Part shown: positions 43,880 through 51,596 of the stretch, piece by piece
How the letters are laid out: every line of letters begins with the position of its first letter
Numbering within the stretch: the first letter of the stretch is position 1
Origin: Pseudonocardia autotrophica
GTDB lineage: Bacteria; Actinomycetota; Actinomycetes; Mycobacteriales; Pseudonocardiaceae
Direction of reading: 5' to 3'
DNA length: 64,000 nucleotides
NCBI RefSeq assembly: GCF_003945385.1
Contig: NZ_AP018920.1
Coordinates: forward strand, 3,534,001-3,598,000
The notes under the pieces: model-generated
The model's database searches: none
Seen by the model: the letters and a program-made list of their open reading frames with translations, nothing else
Told to the model about the DNA's origin: nothing
Program-made: the position numbers and the translations under genes

Positions 43880-44221
43880 TCAGGCGATCTCGGCGCGTCG
43901 CTCGCGCAGAACCTCGAGGCGCTCGTTGAGCAGCTCCTCGAGCTCGGCGATCGAACGGCGCTCGAGCAGCATGTCCCAGTGCGTACGCGGGGGCTTCTGC
44001 TTCTTCTGATCCGGCTGGGTCCCGTCGACCCGGCGACCGACGCCGCCCTGAGGCGACTCCCAGGTCGCCGGAGCCTCGGCGTCGTTCGCGAACGGCACCT
44101 CGAACTCGTAGCCGGACTCGGACACATAACGGACCATCTGCCGCGGCGCCAGGTCGTGATTGCGGTCGGTCTCGTAGCTGACAGCCCCGAGCCGGCTGCC
44201 ACGCAGAACGCGGTCGGCCAT
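43880..44221 (-). CDS. rbpA: RNA polymerase-binding protein RbpA
   Basis: 113 residues. RbpA binds the housekeeping sigma factor and RNA polymerase and stabilises the open promoter complex; it is actinobacterial. The start MADRVLRGSRLGAVSYETDRNHDLAPRQ is near-identical to the family signature, followed by the core beta domain (MVRYVSESGYEFEVPFANDAEAPATWE), a basic linker (PDQKKQKPPRTHWDMLLERRS) and the sigma-interacting C-terminal helices (IAELEELLNERLEVLRERR). It is normally next to ppm; here the accessory block intervenes. A SigR-like promoter lies upstream. Confidence 0.97.
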   Translation of the reverse strand: MADRVLRGSRLGAVSYETDRNHDLAPRQMVRYVSESGYEFEVPFANDAEAPATWESPQGGVGRRVDGTQPDQKKQKPPRTHWDMLLERRSIAELEELLNERLEVLRERRAEIA

Positions 44222-44474
44222 GCGTCGTCACCCTCCTTGCGTCTGTCGAGGCGGCGGCACCTCGACGGTTACGTCGCCGCCACCGGGTGTAACGTTCGTG
44301 GGGCTACGCTATTCCGGCGGCTGGGCGGCGATCACCACCGGTTCTTACCCGGTGGTAACCATTCCTGCGCCCGATTGGCCAGTGTTCCCTATCAGGGCCC
44401 GTTACACACGCTGATGTGACGTGTCAGCCATGTGTGTTGCTACTCACGCGGGTTCGCCGAGTGTTCATGCAAGT
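44222..44474. other. 253-bp gap between rbpA and MFS
   Basis: No gene. Besides the SigR-like element it contains TA-richer stretches (GGTTCTTACCCGGTGGTAACC, given here as TTCTTACCCGG and GGTAACC) and repeated GTTCATG. It likely carries the rbpA promoters and the end of the MFS transcript. Confidence 0.5.
44291..44315 (-). promoter_or_regulatory. SigR-like promoter for rbpA
   Basis: On the minus strand GGAAT (44315-44311) and GTT (44293-44291) are separated by 17 nt, one short of the GGAAT-N18-GTT pattern of the thiol-stress sigma factor SigR. It is 70 bp upstream of rbpA, which is SigR-controlled in Streptomyces. Confidence 0.4.
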
Positions 44475-45791
44475 TCATGTGCTTGCCCGGTCCCGAGCGG
44501 GTGCCGGCGGGCGCACCGGCAGCAGCGCGACCAGACCCAGCGCCAGGACCAGCACGATTCCGATCGTGCCCGCCCGGTCGGAGCCGAACACGTAGGTGAA
44601 CAGACCGATCAACGCGGGCGCCAGGAACGACACGGCGCGGCCCGTCGTGGCGTACAGACCGAACAGCTGGCCTTCCCGGCCCTCCGGGCAGACCCGCAGC
44701 AGGTACGAGCGCGATGACGCCTGCGCCGGGCCGACGAACAGTCCCAGCACCAGACCGAAGATCCAGAACATGGTCGGCCCGGACACCAGCAGCAGCACGA
44801 TCCCTACGGCGACCAGACCCACCAGCGACCCGACCACGACGGCCTTCGGTCCGTACCGGTCGTCGAGCCGGCCTCCGACGAGTGCTCCGGTCGCCGACAC
44901 GACGTTGATCGCCACCCCGAACAGCAGCACCTGGCCCGGATCCAGGCCGTAGACCGTCACGGCGAGCACCCCGCCGAAGGCGAAGATCGCGTTCAGGCCG
45001 TCCCGGTAGAGCGCGCTGGCCCCGAGGAAGTACACGGTGTGCGGGCTGGCCCGGTAGAGGTCGCGCAGGTCGGTGAGCAGCTTGCGGTAGGAGCCTGCGA
45101 CGCCGAGCTTCGGCGCCCCGGGCACGGCCGGCGCCGTCTCCGGCAGCAGGAAGAACATCGGCGCGGCGAACACGGCGAACCAGATCGCGGCGACCAGCAC
45201 CGAGATCCGAACGTCGAACCCGTCGGCGGTGGACACCCCGAACAACCCGCCGTCACCGGACAGGAAGCCCAGGTAGACGCCGAGCAGCAGCACGATCCCG
45301 CCGAGGTAGCCCAGAGCCCAGCCGAAGCCGGACACCCGGCCGACCGTCGAGGGCGTCGAGACCTGCGCCATCAGCGCGTAGTACGAGACCGCGGCCAGCT
45401 CGACGAAGATCGAGGCCAGGCCGAGCAGCACCAGCCCCAGCCAGAGGTAGGTCCAGTCGTCCCGGACCCAGAACATCCCGATCATGCTCAGCACGACCAG
45501 CGCGGTCCACAGCCCGGTGGCCCGCAGCCTGCGTCCCTTGCGGTCCGCGCTCTGGCCGATCACCGGCGCCATCAGTGCGATCAGCACCCCGGCGGCCGCG
45601 GTGGACCAGGCGAGCCAGCTGTTCGCACTGATCGTGCCGGGCAGGTCGGCCCCGACCGCATCGGTCAGGTAGACGGAGAACACGAAGGTCAGGGCGATGT
45701 GCTGGAAGCCCGACGAACCCCAGTCCCAGAAGCCCCATGCCCATACCCGGGATCGACGGGGTTCGGCCCCGGACAGTGTTGCTGCGGTCAC
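44475..45791 (-). CDS. MFS transporter, UMF1-like
   Basis: 438 residues, 12 helices. It begins with the conserved WAWGFWDWGSSGFQHIALTFVFSVYLT, characteristic of the UMF1/ATG22-like branch, and has the loop GQSADRKGRRLRATG between helices 2 and 3 and GGRLDDRYGPKAVVVG in the second half. Substrates of bacterial UMF1 carriers are poorly known. In related genomes an MFS of this kind follows rbpA, so it is part of the backbone. The GDPD gene lies 100 bp upstream on the same strand. Confidence 0.88.
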   Translation of the reverse strand: MTAATLSGAEPRRSRVWAWGFWDWGSSGFQHIALTFVFSVYLTDAVGADLPGTISANSWLAWSTAAAGVLIALMAPVIGQSADRKGRRLRATGLWTALVVLSMIGMFWVRDDWTYLWLGLVLLGLASIFVELAAVSYYALMAQVSTPSTVGRVSGFGWALGYLGGIVLLLGVYLGFLSGDGGLFGVSTADGFDVRISVLVAAIWFAVFAAPMFFLLPETAPAVPGAPKLGVAGSYRKLLTDLRDLYRASPHTVYFLGASALYRDGLNAIFAFGGVLAVTVYGLDPGQVLLFGVAINVVSATGALVGGRLDDRYGPKAVVVGSLVGLVAVGIVLLLVSGPTMFWIFGLVLGLFVGPAQASSRSYLLRVCPEGREGQLFGLYATTGRAVSFLAPALIGLFTYVFGSDRAGTIGIVLVLALGLVALLPVRPPAPARDRAST

Positions 45792-45829
45792 CGGGCGAGA
45801 CTATCCACGTTGCCGGGCAACGGACTCAG

Positions 45830-45899
45830 TGCGATCACGGACATGCGATCACGGACATGCGATCACGGACATGCGATCACCGACCTGCGCTCACCGCGG
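45830..45899. repeat. Five in-phase 14-bp repeats overlapping the GDPD stop
   Basis: TGCGATCACGGACA, five exact 14-bp steps from 45830; copies 1-3 are identical, 4 and 5 diverge (GACC, GCTCACCG). The last copy contains the GDPD stop codon, so the array appears to have grown outward from that gene's end. Confidence 0.92.
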
Positions 45900-46685
45900 G
45901 GCCCGCCTGCCCAGTACCTCGAGCAGCCGGTCCGGCCGGTCGGACAGCAACCCGTCGACGCCCAGATCCAGCAGTCGCTCCATCTCCGCCGGCTCGTCGA
46001 CCGTCCAGACGTGCACCTCCCGGCCGGACGCGTGGGCGGCCTCGACGAACCGCCGGTCGGACGCCACCGGGATCGGACCGAACGACGGCGGGACCTGGGC
46101 GAGCGTGCCGGACAGCGGCGGCAGCACGCGCTCGGGCACCCGGTAGGCGCGCGCCCGCAACCCGGTCACCGCGGCCTGCCCCATCGACGTGCACAGCCGC
46201 GCCCCGGCAGCGGTCCGGGCCGCGGCGAGCCGCCGATCGGAGAACGACCCCAGGCACACCCGGTCCCAGGCACCGGCCTCGTCCAACGCGGCGAGGGTCG
46301 GTCCGACCACGGCGTCGGACTTCAGCTCGATCGTGAACCGGGTGCCGGGCAGTGCGGCGAGCACGCCGGCCAGCCGGGGGAGCGGCTCCGCGCGGCTCAC
46401 CCCCCGGACCAGGACGTCGTCGAGCTCGGCGGCAGGGCGGGCGTCGATCCGCCCGGTCGCGTCGGTGGTGCGGTCCAGCGTCGGGTCGTGATGCACGAAC
46501 GGGATGCCGTCGGCGCTGGCGTGCACGTCCAGCTCGACGTAGCCCAGGCCGTGGTCGGCGGCGGCGACGAACGCGGCGAGGGTGTTCTCGCAGCCGTCCA
46601 GCTCACCGAGGTGCCAGCCGCGGTGGGCATAGGCGCGCGGGTACGGGCCCGCGAGATAGGGGTGTCGGTCGTCCGGGCCGGTCAC
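45891..46685 (-). CDS. Glycerophosphodiester phosphodiesterase
   Basis: 264 residues, GDPD TIM barrel. Conserved motifs: AYAHRGWHLGELDGCENTLAAF (HRG and ENT), YVELDVHASADGIPFVHHDPTLDRTTD (ELD and HD general acid/base), FTIELKSDAVVG, and VWTVDEP near the end. It hydrolyses glycerophosphodiesters from lipid turnover to glycerol-3-phosphate. There is no signal peptide, so it is cytoplasmic. The start is GTG 46685; a longer ATG start (46721) would overlap the LigD-like gene upstream. Confidence 0.9.
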   Translation of the reverse strand: MTGPDDRHPYLAGPYPRAYAHRGWHLGELDGCENTLAAFVAAADHGLGYVELDVHASADGIPFVHHDPTLDRTTDATGRIDARPAAELDDVLVRGVSRAEPLPRLAGVLAALPGTRFTIELKSDAVVGPTLAALDEAGAWDRVCLGSFSDRRLAAARTAAGARLCTSMGQAAVTGLRARAYRVPERVLPPLSGTLAQVPPSFGPIPVASDRRFVEAAHASGREVHVWTVDEPAEMERLLDLGVDGLLSDRPDRLLEVLGRRAPR

Positions 46686-46689
46686 GCCG

Positions 46690-48651
46690 TCAGCCTGGCA
46701 CCTCGGCGATCGCGCCACCACGGGGGAGCCGGAAACCGTCGGTGTCGATCAGGGGACGCATCAGGTCCCCGTGCGTGTCCAGCCGTCCCGGCAGGTCGTC
46801 GATGGTGAACAGCAGGTCCCCGGGTTCACGGCAGGCCGCCACCTCGTCCCAGGTCAGCGGGGTCGCGACGGTCGGTAGCTCCCGTCCGCGCAACGAGTAC
46901 GACGCGATCGTGGTCTTCGCCGTGTTGTTCTGGCTCCAGTCGACGAACACCTTCCCGCGGCGCCGCGCGCGGGTCATCACCGCGATCGTCTCCCGCGGGT
47001 GTTCGGCGGCGAGCCGCTCGGCGACCTCCCGGGCGAACTCCGAGGTCCGCTCCGGCCGGCTGACCCGCACCGGCAGGTAGAGCTGCATCCCCTTGCCCCC
47101 GGACGTCGACGGGTACACCGGCAGCCCGTGGTCGTCGAGCAGCGCACGTAGCCGCAGCGCGACCCGGCAGCAGTCCACCACCGTCGTCCCCTCGCCCGGG
47201 TCGAGATCGAACACCACCCGGTCCGGCGGATGCCGTGCGTCCCGGGCGCCGAGGCGCCACTGCGGCACGTGCAGCTCCAGCGCCGCCAGGTTCGCCGCCC
47301 AGGCCAGGCCCTCGGCGTCGGCGATCACCGCGAAGTCGGCCGACTCCGATCGCCCGCCGGGCGTCCCGACCCGGGCGGTACGCAGCCAGGACGGCGCGTG
47401 CCGGGAGACGTTCTTCTCGAAGAACGACGACGCGGCGACCCCGTCCGGCCAGCGCTTCAGGGTCGCCGGACGGCCGTCGATGTGTGGCAGCATCGCCTCG
47501 GCGACGGCCAGGTAGTGACCGAGCACGTCGGCCTTCGTGGTGCCGGTCGCCGGGTAGAGCACCTTGTGCGGGTTGGACAGCGTCGCGCGGCCGTGGCCGT
47601 CCGGCTGCGCTCCGCGGCTCCTCGATCCACCCACCGGAACCTCCCGCCAGTCCTCCGAGGGCGCACCGCCCGCCGGGTAGGCCGATCCGGAACGGACGGC
47701 GACCACCCCCGGCAGCCCCTGTGCCCGCACCGCGTCGAGCAGCGGTGCGCCCGCGTTCGGGTACAGCGGGGCCGCACGGCGCTGCGGGCCGTCCAGCGGC
47801 AGCGCCTCCAGCAGTGCGCGACGGTCGTCGAGGGGGAGTGCCCGGACGTCGCGCCCACCCGTGTGCAGCACGTCGGCGATCCACAACTCACCGCGCCCGG
47901 TGAGCTCGGCGTCGAGCAGGTGCCCGCCCGCCCCGAGCGCCGGGCCCAGCTCGCGCAGCCGGCCGGGCGGGTCGATCGGGTCGCCGGGCATGCCGTCGTC
48001 GCCGACCGGGCACAGCGTGAGCCGGCCGCCGTCGCTGCGGACCAGCACGCGGCGTCCACCGAACACCGGCCGGACCTGCCAGTCCGCACCGGCGGGGAGA
48101 CGCTGTGCCGGGCTCGGGACGGCGAGTGCGAGATCGCGGGGGAGCGGTGCACCGGGCGCGGGCGCACCGGCCGGCTGCGCCCGGGTGCGCCGCAGCAGCC
48201 AGCGGTCCCGGCGCTCACCCGGCCGGTGCAGCAGCACGAACCGGCCCGCGGCGCGCGCGCCGTGCAGGACCACGGCCACCTCGCGGTCGGTCCACTTCTC
48301 GGTGTCGTAGTGGCCGGAGTCCCACACCGACATCCGCCCGCCGCCGTACTCGCCGCGCGGGATCTCGCCCTGGAAGTCCAGGTACTCCAGCGGATGGTCC
48401 TCGGTACGGACGGCCATCCGCACGGTCTCCGAGTCCTCCGGCAGTCCCTTGGGCACCGCCCACGAGACGAGCACACCGTCGCGTTCCAGTCGTAGGTCCC
48501 AGTGCAGCGCGGTGGCGTGGTGCTCCTGGACCACGAAGCGACCGCCGCCGGGGCCATCCGGCTTCGGACCGCTCGGCGCCGGATCGGTCTCCGGGACCGG
48601 CTCCGGGGTGCGCCGCGGGTCGCGCCTGCGGCGGTACTCCTCCAGCGGCAC
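46690..48651 (-). CDS. LigD-like protein: active PE and polymerase domains, dead ligase domain
   Basis: 653 residues. Residues about 37-155 are the 3'-phosphoesterase of bacterial NHEJ LigD, with H44, H50, D52, R54 and H86 matching the known active site. Residues about 355-650 are the archaeo-eukaryotic primase-like polymerase (VVFDLDPGEGT, PSTSGGKGMQLYLPV, VFVDWSQNN). The middle (about 190-345) aligns by eye with the ligase but motif I reads VRPVFGGRRV (no KxDG), motif IV GLPGVVAVR (Lys lost) and motif V DWREVP (Lys lost); no OB domain follows. It should process and fill DNA ends but not seal them. GTG 48651 (VPLEEYRRRRD) matches the family start; ATG 48699 is an alternative. No ku gene is in the window. 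Confidence 0.87.
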   Translation of the reverse strand: MPLEEYRRRRDPRRTPEPVPETDPAPSGPKPDGPGGGRFVVQEHHATALHWDLRLERDGVLVSWAVPKGLPEDSETVRMAVRTEDHPLEYLDFQGEIPRGEYGGGRMSVWDSGHYDTEKWTDREVAVVLHGARAAGRFVLLHRPGERRDRWLLRRTRAQPAGAPAPGAPLPRDLALAVPSPAQRLPAGADWQVRPVFGGRRVLVRSDGGRLTLCPVGDDGMPGDPIDPPGRLRELGPALGAGGHLLDAELTGRGELWIADVLHTGGRDVRALPLDDRRALLEALPLDGPQRRAAPLYPNAGAPLLDAVRAQGLPGVVAVRSGSAYPAGGAPSEDWREVPVGGSRSRGAQPDGHGRATLSNPHKVLYPATGTTKADVLGHYLAVAEAMLPHIDGRPATLKRWPDGVAASSFFEKNVSRHAPSWLRTARVGTPGGRSESADFAVIADAEGLAWAANLAALELHVPQWRLGARDARHPPDRVVFDLDPGEGTTVVDCCRVALRLRALLDDHGLPVYPSTSGGKGMQLYLPVRVSRPERTSEFAREVAERLAAEHPRETIAVMTRARRRGKVFVDWSQNNTAKTTIASYSLRGRELPTVATPLTWDEVAACREPGDLLFTIDDLPGRLDTHGDLMRPLIDTDGFRLPRGGAIAEVPG

Positions 48652-48713
48652 CCGCGCAGCGTAGCGATCCGGAGGCGTCCGGGCCTTGTGGGCAAGCATG
48701 ATCGAATGTCAGC

Positions 48714-48732
48714 ATAGGGTTACCTATCCACA
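48714..48732 (+). promoter_or_regulatory. Weak IdeR/DtxR-like box before bfd
   Basis: ATAGGGTTACCTATCCACA matches 12 of 19 positions of the consensus TTAGGTTAGCCTAACCTAA. It lies 15 bp before the bfd start, where binding would repress. Confidence 0.35.
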
Positions 48733-48746
48733 AGGAAGGGGTCGCT

Positions 48747-48944
48747 GTGTTCGCATGCATCTGCGCTGCCGTCACCGAGGCGGAAGTGCGCGGCTGCGTC
48801 CGCGAGGGCGCCTCCTGTGTGGACACGATCGGCGACGCCTGCGGCGCGGGCACCGGATGCGGGAGCTGTCACGACCGGCTCCGCACGCTGCTGATCTCGG
48901 CATCCGCGGGCGACGACATCGACCGGTTGCCGGCCTCCGCCTGA
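48747..48944 (+). CDS. bfd: Bacterioferritin-associated ferredoxin (2Fe-2S)
   Basis: 65 residues. The start MFACICAAVTEAEVRGCVREG has the CxC pair, and GTGCGSCHDRL the CxxC pair, the four cluster ligands of Bfd. Bfd reduces stored ferric iron in bacterioferritin so it can be released. The GTG 48747 is preceded by AAGGAAGGGG. bfr follows after 122 bp on the same strand, so storage and release genes are adjacent. Confidence 0.92.
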   Translation: MFACICAAVTEAEVRGCVREGASCVDTIGDACGAGTGCGSCHDRLRTLLISASAGDDIDRLPASA

Positions 48945-48962
48945 CCCGGGGCTCACCGCAGC

Positions 48963-48981
48963 ACAGGTGAGCCTGCACGAC
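48963..48981 (+). promoter_or_regulatory. Half-conserved IdeR box upstream of bfr
   Basis: ACAGGTGAGCCTGCACGAC keeps the left half AGGTnAGCCT of the consensus and loses the right (11 of 19). It lies 86-104 bp before the bfr start, a distance suited to activation, as known for mycobacterial bfrB. Confidence 0.3.
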
Positions 48982-49066
48982 TGTGAGTCGGTCCTGATCG
49001 ACAGGGCCCTCTGTGCTCCGGCTTACATTCGCCGTCCACCAGTACTCGGACGAGGGGACGTCAGTC

Positions 49067-49552
49067 ATGCGCGGCGACGACGAGATCATCGGCCTGCTCA
49101 ACGAGCAGCTCACCAGCGAGCTCACGGCGATCAACCAGTACTTCCTGCACGCCAAGATGCAGCAGAACTGGGGCCTGACCAAGATGGCGGCCTACACCCG
49201 CGCCGAGTCGATCGACGAGATGCGGCACGCCGAGGAGATCACCGACCGGATCCTGTTCCTGGAGGGGCTCCCGAACTACCAGCGTCTCGGCACCCTGAAC
49301 ATCGGGCAGAGCGTGCGCGAGCAGCTGCAGGCGGACCTGGCGATCGAGGTGGCGGTCGTGGAGCGGCTGCGCCCGGGCATTGGGCTGTGCCGCGACAAGG
49401 GTGACATCACCACGGCCAACCTGTTCGAGAAGATCCTCGCCGACGAGGAGCACCACATCGACTACATCGAGACCAACCTGGAGCTGATGGACCGGCTCGG
49501 CGAGCAGCTCTACCTCGCGCAGCTGGTCGACCAGCCGCCGACGGCGGGCTGA
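49067..49552 (+). CDS. bfr: Bacterioferritin
   Basis: 161 residues, heme-containing ferritin of 24 subunits that oxidises and stores iron. Ferroxidase ligands are visible in ELTAINQYFLHA (Glu, Tyr), DEMRHAEEI (Met heme ligand, Glu, His) and ADEEHHIDYIETNLE (Glu, His). ATG 49067 with GAGGGGAC upstream gives the usual length; a longer frame from 49013 is unsupported. Downstream lies a decayed gene-poor stretch. Confidence 0.96.
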   Translation: MRGDDEIIGLLNEQLTSELTAINQYFLHAKMQQNWGLTKMAAYTRAESIDEMRHAEEITDRILFLEGLPNYQRLGTLNIGQSVREQLQADLAIEVAVVERLRPGIGLCRDKGDITTANLFEKILADEEHHIDYIETNLELMDRLGEQLYLAQLVDQPPTAG

Positions 49553-49563
49553 TCGACCATATA

Positions 49564-50021
49564 GTTATGACAGTTTTCGCGTTCCGGCGATGAACTGGGG
49601 TACGGGACACCCACGATCGTGAATGTGCTCGGTCGATGATGAACCGGCACGGCACGACGCAGTAGGGCGAGGCGGGCCGCCGCGAAGCCCGTGTCGTCAA
49701 CCTCGGAGCGCCTGAGCAGGATCCGGCGGACCGGGTGTCCGGCGATGAGCCGATACCCGGGTCGCAGTGCTGGTTGCCGACGGCAGTGCTTGCTGTCGAC
49801 GACAGTGCTTGTCGCCGACGACGCTGCTGCAGCAGGCCGGTGGCGACGCATCCGGTGATCTGGAGCGACTCGGCGAAGCTCGAGGCGTCCCGGTGGATCG
49901 ACGTGCTGCAGGAGACCGCGGGGCGCGGCCGAGGACGGTGTGGAGTGGGTGCGGCGAACCGTCGCACCCACCACCCCGTTCCGGTGCGGACATTGAGCCG
50001 ATAATGCACGTTATGACAGTT
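49564..50021. repeat. 12-bp direct repeats framing decayed DNA
   Basis: GTTATGACAGTT at 49564-49575 and again at 50010-50021, both with AT-rich left flanks (ACCATATA and ATAATGCAC). They could be the edges of a lost insertion or a pair of promoter elements. No transposase is present. Confidence 0.4.
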
Positions 50022-50084
50022 CGAGTGTTGGAGGGCTCGTCCGCCTCCGCACGGCGAGCCGGCCTGCGAGCAATCGGCGGCGGT

Positions 50085-50321
50085 CGAGCAGCCCATCGGG
50101 ATCCAGGCGGGTCGGTGCGGTGCAGATTAGAGGTCGATCGTGTCGATCCCGAGCCGGCCCAGACCGGCCTCGCGCGCGGCGCGTACGTAATCCGGGCCGG
50201 TGTCCGTCCAGCGATGTCCACCGTCACGGCGGACGCCGAAGTTGGCCGCCACGAATGCCTGGTCGCGACGGGTCCGCAACGTGTGGTCGCCCGCCAGGCT
50301 GCTCCAGGCATCCGTGATCAC
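50085..50321 (-). pseudogene. Aldo/keto reductase remnant, frameshifted
   Basis: The minus-strand frame 50321-50127 reads LRTRRDQAFVAANFGVRRD, then DYVRAAREAGLGRLGIDTIDL, matching the ATKFG and EASLRRLGxDxIDLYYxHR parts of aldo/keto reductases, and stops right after IDL. One frame over, the sequence continues LHRTDPPG, the expected next motif. So one frameshift and truncations on both sides have destroyed the gene. Confidence 0.65.
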
Positions 50322-50463
50322 GACGCCGTGCTGCTACTCCCCCTGGGCGCGCGTTCCGCCTCCCGCACCACAGCCGGCCCGGACCTCGCCGCGAAGCCGT
50401 AGGCCGCCGGGTGGCAGGGTCCAGCCTGCCCCGGGCGACCGAGCGCCGTGGACGGCCCCGGGA

Positions 50464-51483
50464 TCAGTCGAGGGTCTCAGCGATCTGCGGGACCAGCTTC
50501 TCGAGCGCATAGTCCAGGCTGAGGATCGTCCCCCAGCTGAACGCGCCCGACACGACCGGATCCTCGACCCACAACACCCGGCCCTGCTGCACCACCGGCA
50601 GCGTCGGATACACCGGGTTGTTCTCGATCTCGGGGCGCAGCTCCGGAGACGAGCCGATGTTCCACACCAGCAGGTCGCGGGACAGCTCCCCCATCAGCTC
50701 GTCGGAGACCTTGATCTCGCCGTACTGGTCGGGCGCGATTCCGGCGATCTCGGTCGGTGACTCGAAGCCCAGCTGGGTGAAGAAGAGCGCGCGGATGTCG
50801 TTGCCGCTGCGCACGACGCTGGCGCCCGGTTCGAACCGTTCGGCCACGACGGCCCGCTTGCCCGCGAAACCGGGGTGATCCCGAGCGGCCTCGGCGAACT
50901 TCTGCTCGGTGGCGGCAACCAGGTCCAGGGCCTCCTGCTCGCGCCCGAGTGCCTCTCCGGTCGCCCGCGTCGCCTCCTGCCACGTGATGGTGAAGTCGGT
51001 GAACCCCTCGTCCGGGACGACGGTCGGGGCGATCGCGGACAGCTGCTCGTACTGCTGGGCCGTGGTCCCGTTGTACAGCGAGAGGATCAGGTCGGGATCG
51101 AGGGCTGCGATCTCCTCCAGCGGCGGGGCCTCTTCGTTGCGCACTCCGCCGTTGAGCACGACCGGCTGCGCGTCACCGAGCTCGTCCTGGGCCCACGGCC
51201 AGGTGGCGTGCGGCTGATCGCCGTACCACTGGCTGACCGCGATCGGCCGGACGCCGAGGGCCAGCAGCGGGTCCTGATCGGACAGGCCCAGGGTGACCAC
51301 CCGCTGCGGCTCGGCCGGGATCTCGGTGGTGCCGTAGGCGTGGTCGATCCGGGCCGGGAACGCCCCGGTTCCCCCGGCGTCCGGCGCAGGGGCGTCGGCC
51401 GGGCCGGCGGCCCCGCAGCCGGCGACGAGCAGCAGCGCGGCAAGCGGTGCCGCGAGCGCCGCCCGGGTCAGAGCAGTGGACAT
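50464..51483 (-). CDS. Iron-siderophore ABC transporter binding lipoprotein
   Basis: 339 residues. Lipoprotein signal LAALLLVAGCG with lipobox Cys at about residue 23, then the periplasmic-binding fold of FecB/FepB type: PQRVVTLGLSDQDPLLALGVRPIAV, LDPDLIL, ATRATGEALGREQEA, and GAFSWGTILSLDYALEKLVP. It should bind a ferric siderophore outside the membrane. No permease or ATPase is adjacent, so it must use a complex encoded elsewhere. A strong iron box lies directly upstream, so it should be repressed when iron is plentiful. Confidence 0.92.
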   Translation of the reverse strand: MSTALTRAALAAPLAALLLVAGCGAAGPADAPAPDAGGTGAFPARIDHAYGTTEIPAEPQRVVTLGLSDQDPLLALGVRPIAVSQWYGDQPHATWPWAQDELGDAQPVVLNGGVRNEEAPPLEEIAALDPDLILSLYNGTTAQQYEQLSAIAPTVVPDEGFTDFTITWQEATRATGEALGREQEALDLVAATEQKFAEAARDHPGFAGKRAVVAERFEPGASVVRSGNDIRALFFTQLGFESPTEIAGIAPDQYGEIKVSDELMGELSRDLLVWNIGSSPELRPEIENNPVYPTLPVVQQGRVLWVEDPVVSGAFSWGTILSLDYALEKLVPQIAETLD

Positions 51484-51500
51484 GTTCGGCAGTCCTCTCT

Positions 51501-51519
51501 TCAGGTATGCCGAACCTAA
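51501..51519 (-). promoter_or_regulatory. IdeR/DtxR iron box
   Basis: TCAGGTATGCCGAACCTAA matches 15 of 19 positions of TTAGGTTAGCCTAACCTAA. It is 17 bp upstream of the siderophore-binding lipoprotein start and 77 bp from serA on the other side. Position and match make iron repression likely. Confidence 0.8.
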
Positions 51520-51596
51520 ACAACATGATCGTTGCGAGGCAAGAAAACCCCCTGCCCGCTGCCTGTGCCCGGACCCGGACGCCTAGGTTGGGTCGG

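Larger units (their letters stand above)
49553..50463. other. 911-bp decayed region
   Basis: No intact gene. It holds an aldo/keto reductase remnant (minus strand), a 12-bp direct repeat 446 bp apart, and imperfect GCAGTGCTTG/CCGACGAC repeats at about 49767-49825. Open frames on both strands are shadows with irregular codon use. Confidence 0.6.

Noticed and set aside
48652..48699. Earlier ATG start for the LigD-like gene
   Set aside because: The 16 extra residues do not fit the family start xPLEEYRRRRD, though the GTG has no clear ribosome site, so it stays possible.
49407..50096. Overlapping minus-strand open frames in the bfr downstream region as genes
   Set aside because: No ribosome sites, Ser/Arg/Pro-rich shadow composition, and they run through the reductase remnant in a different frame.
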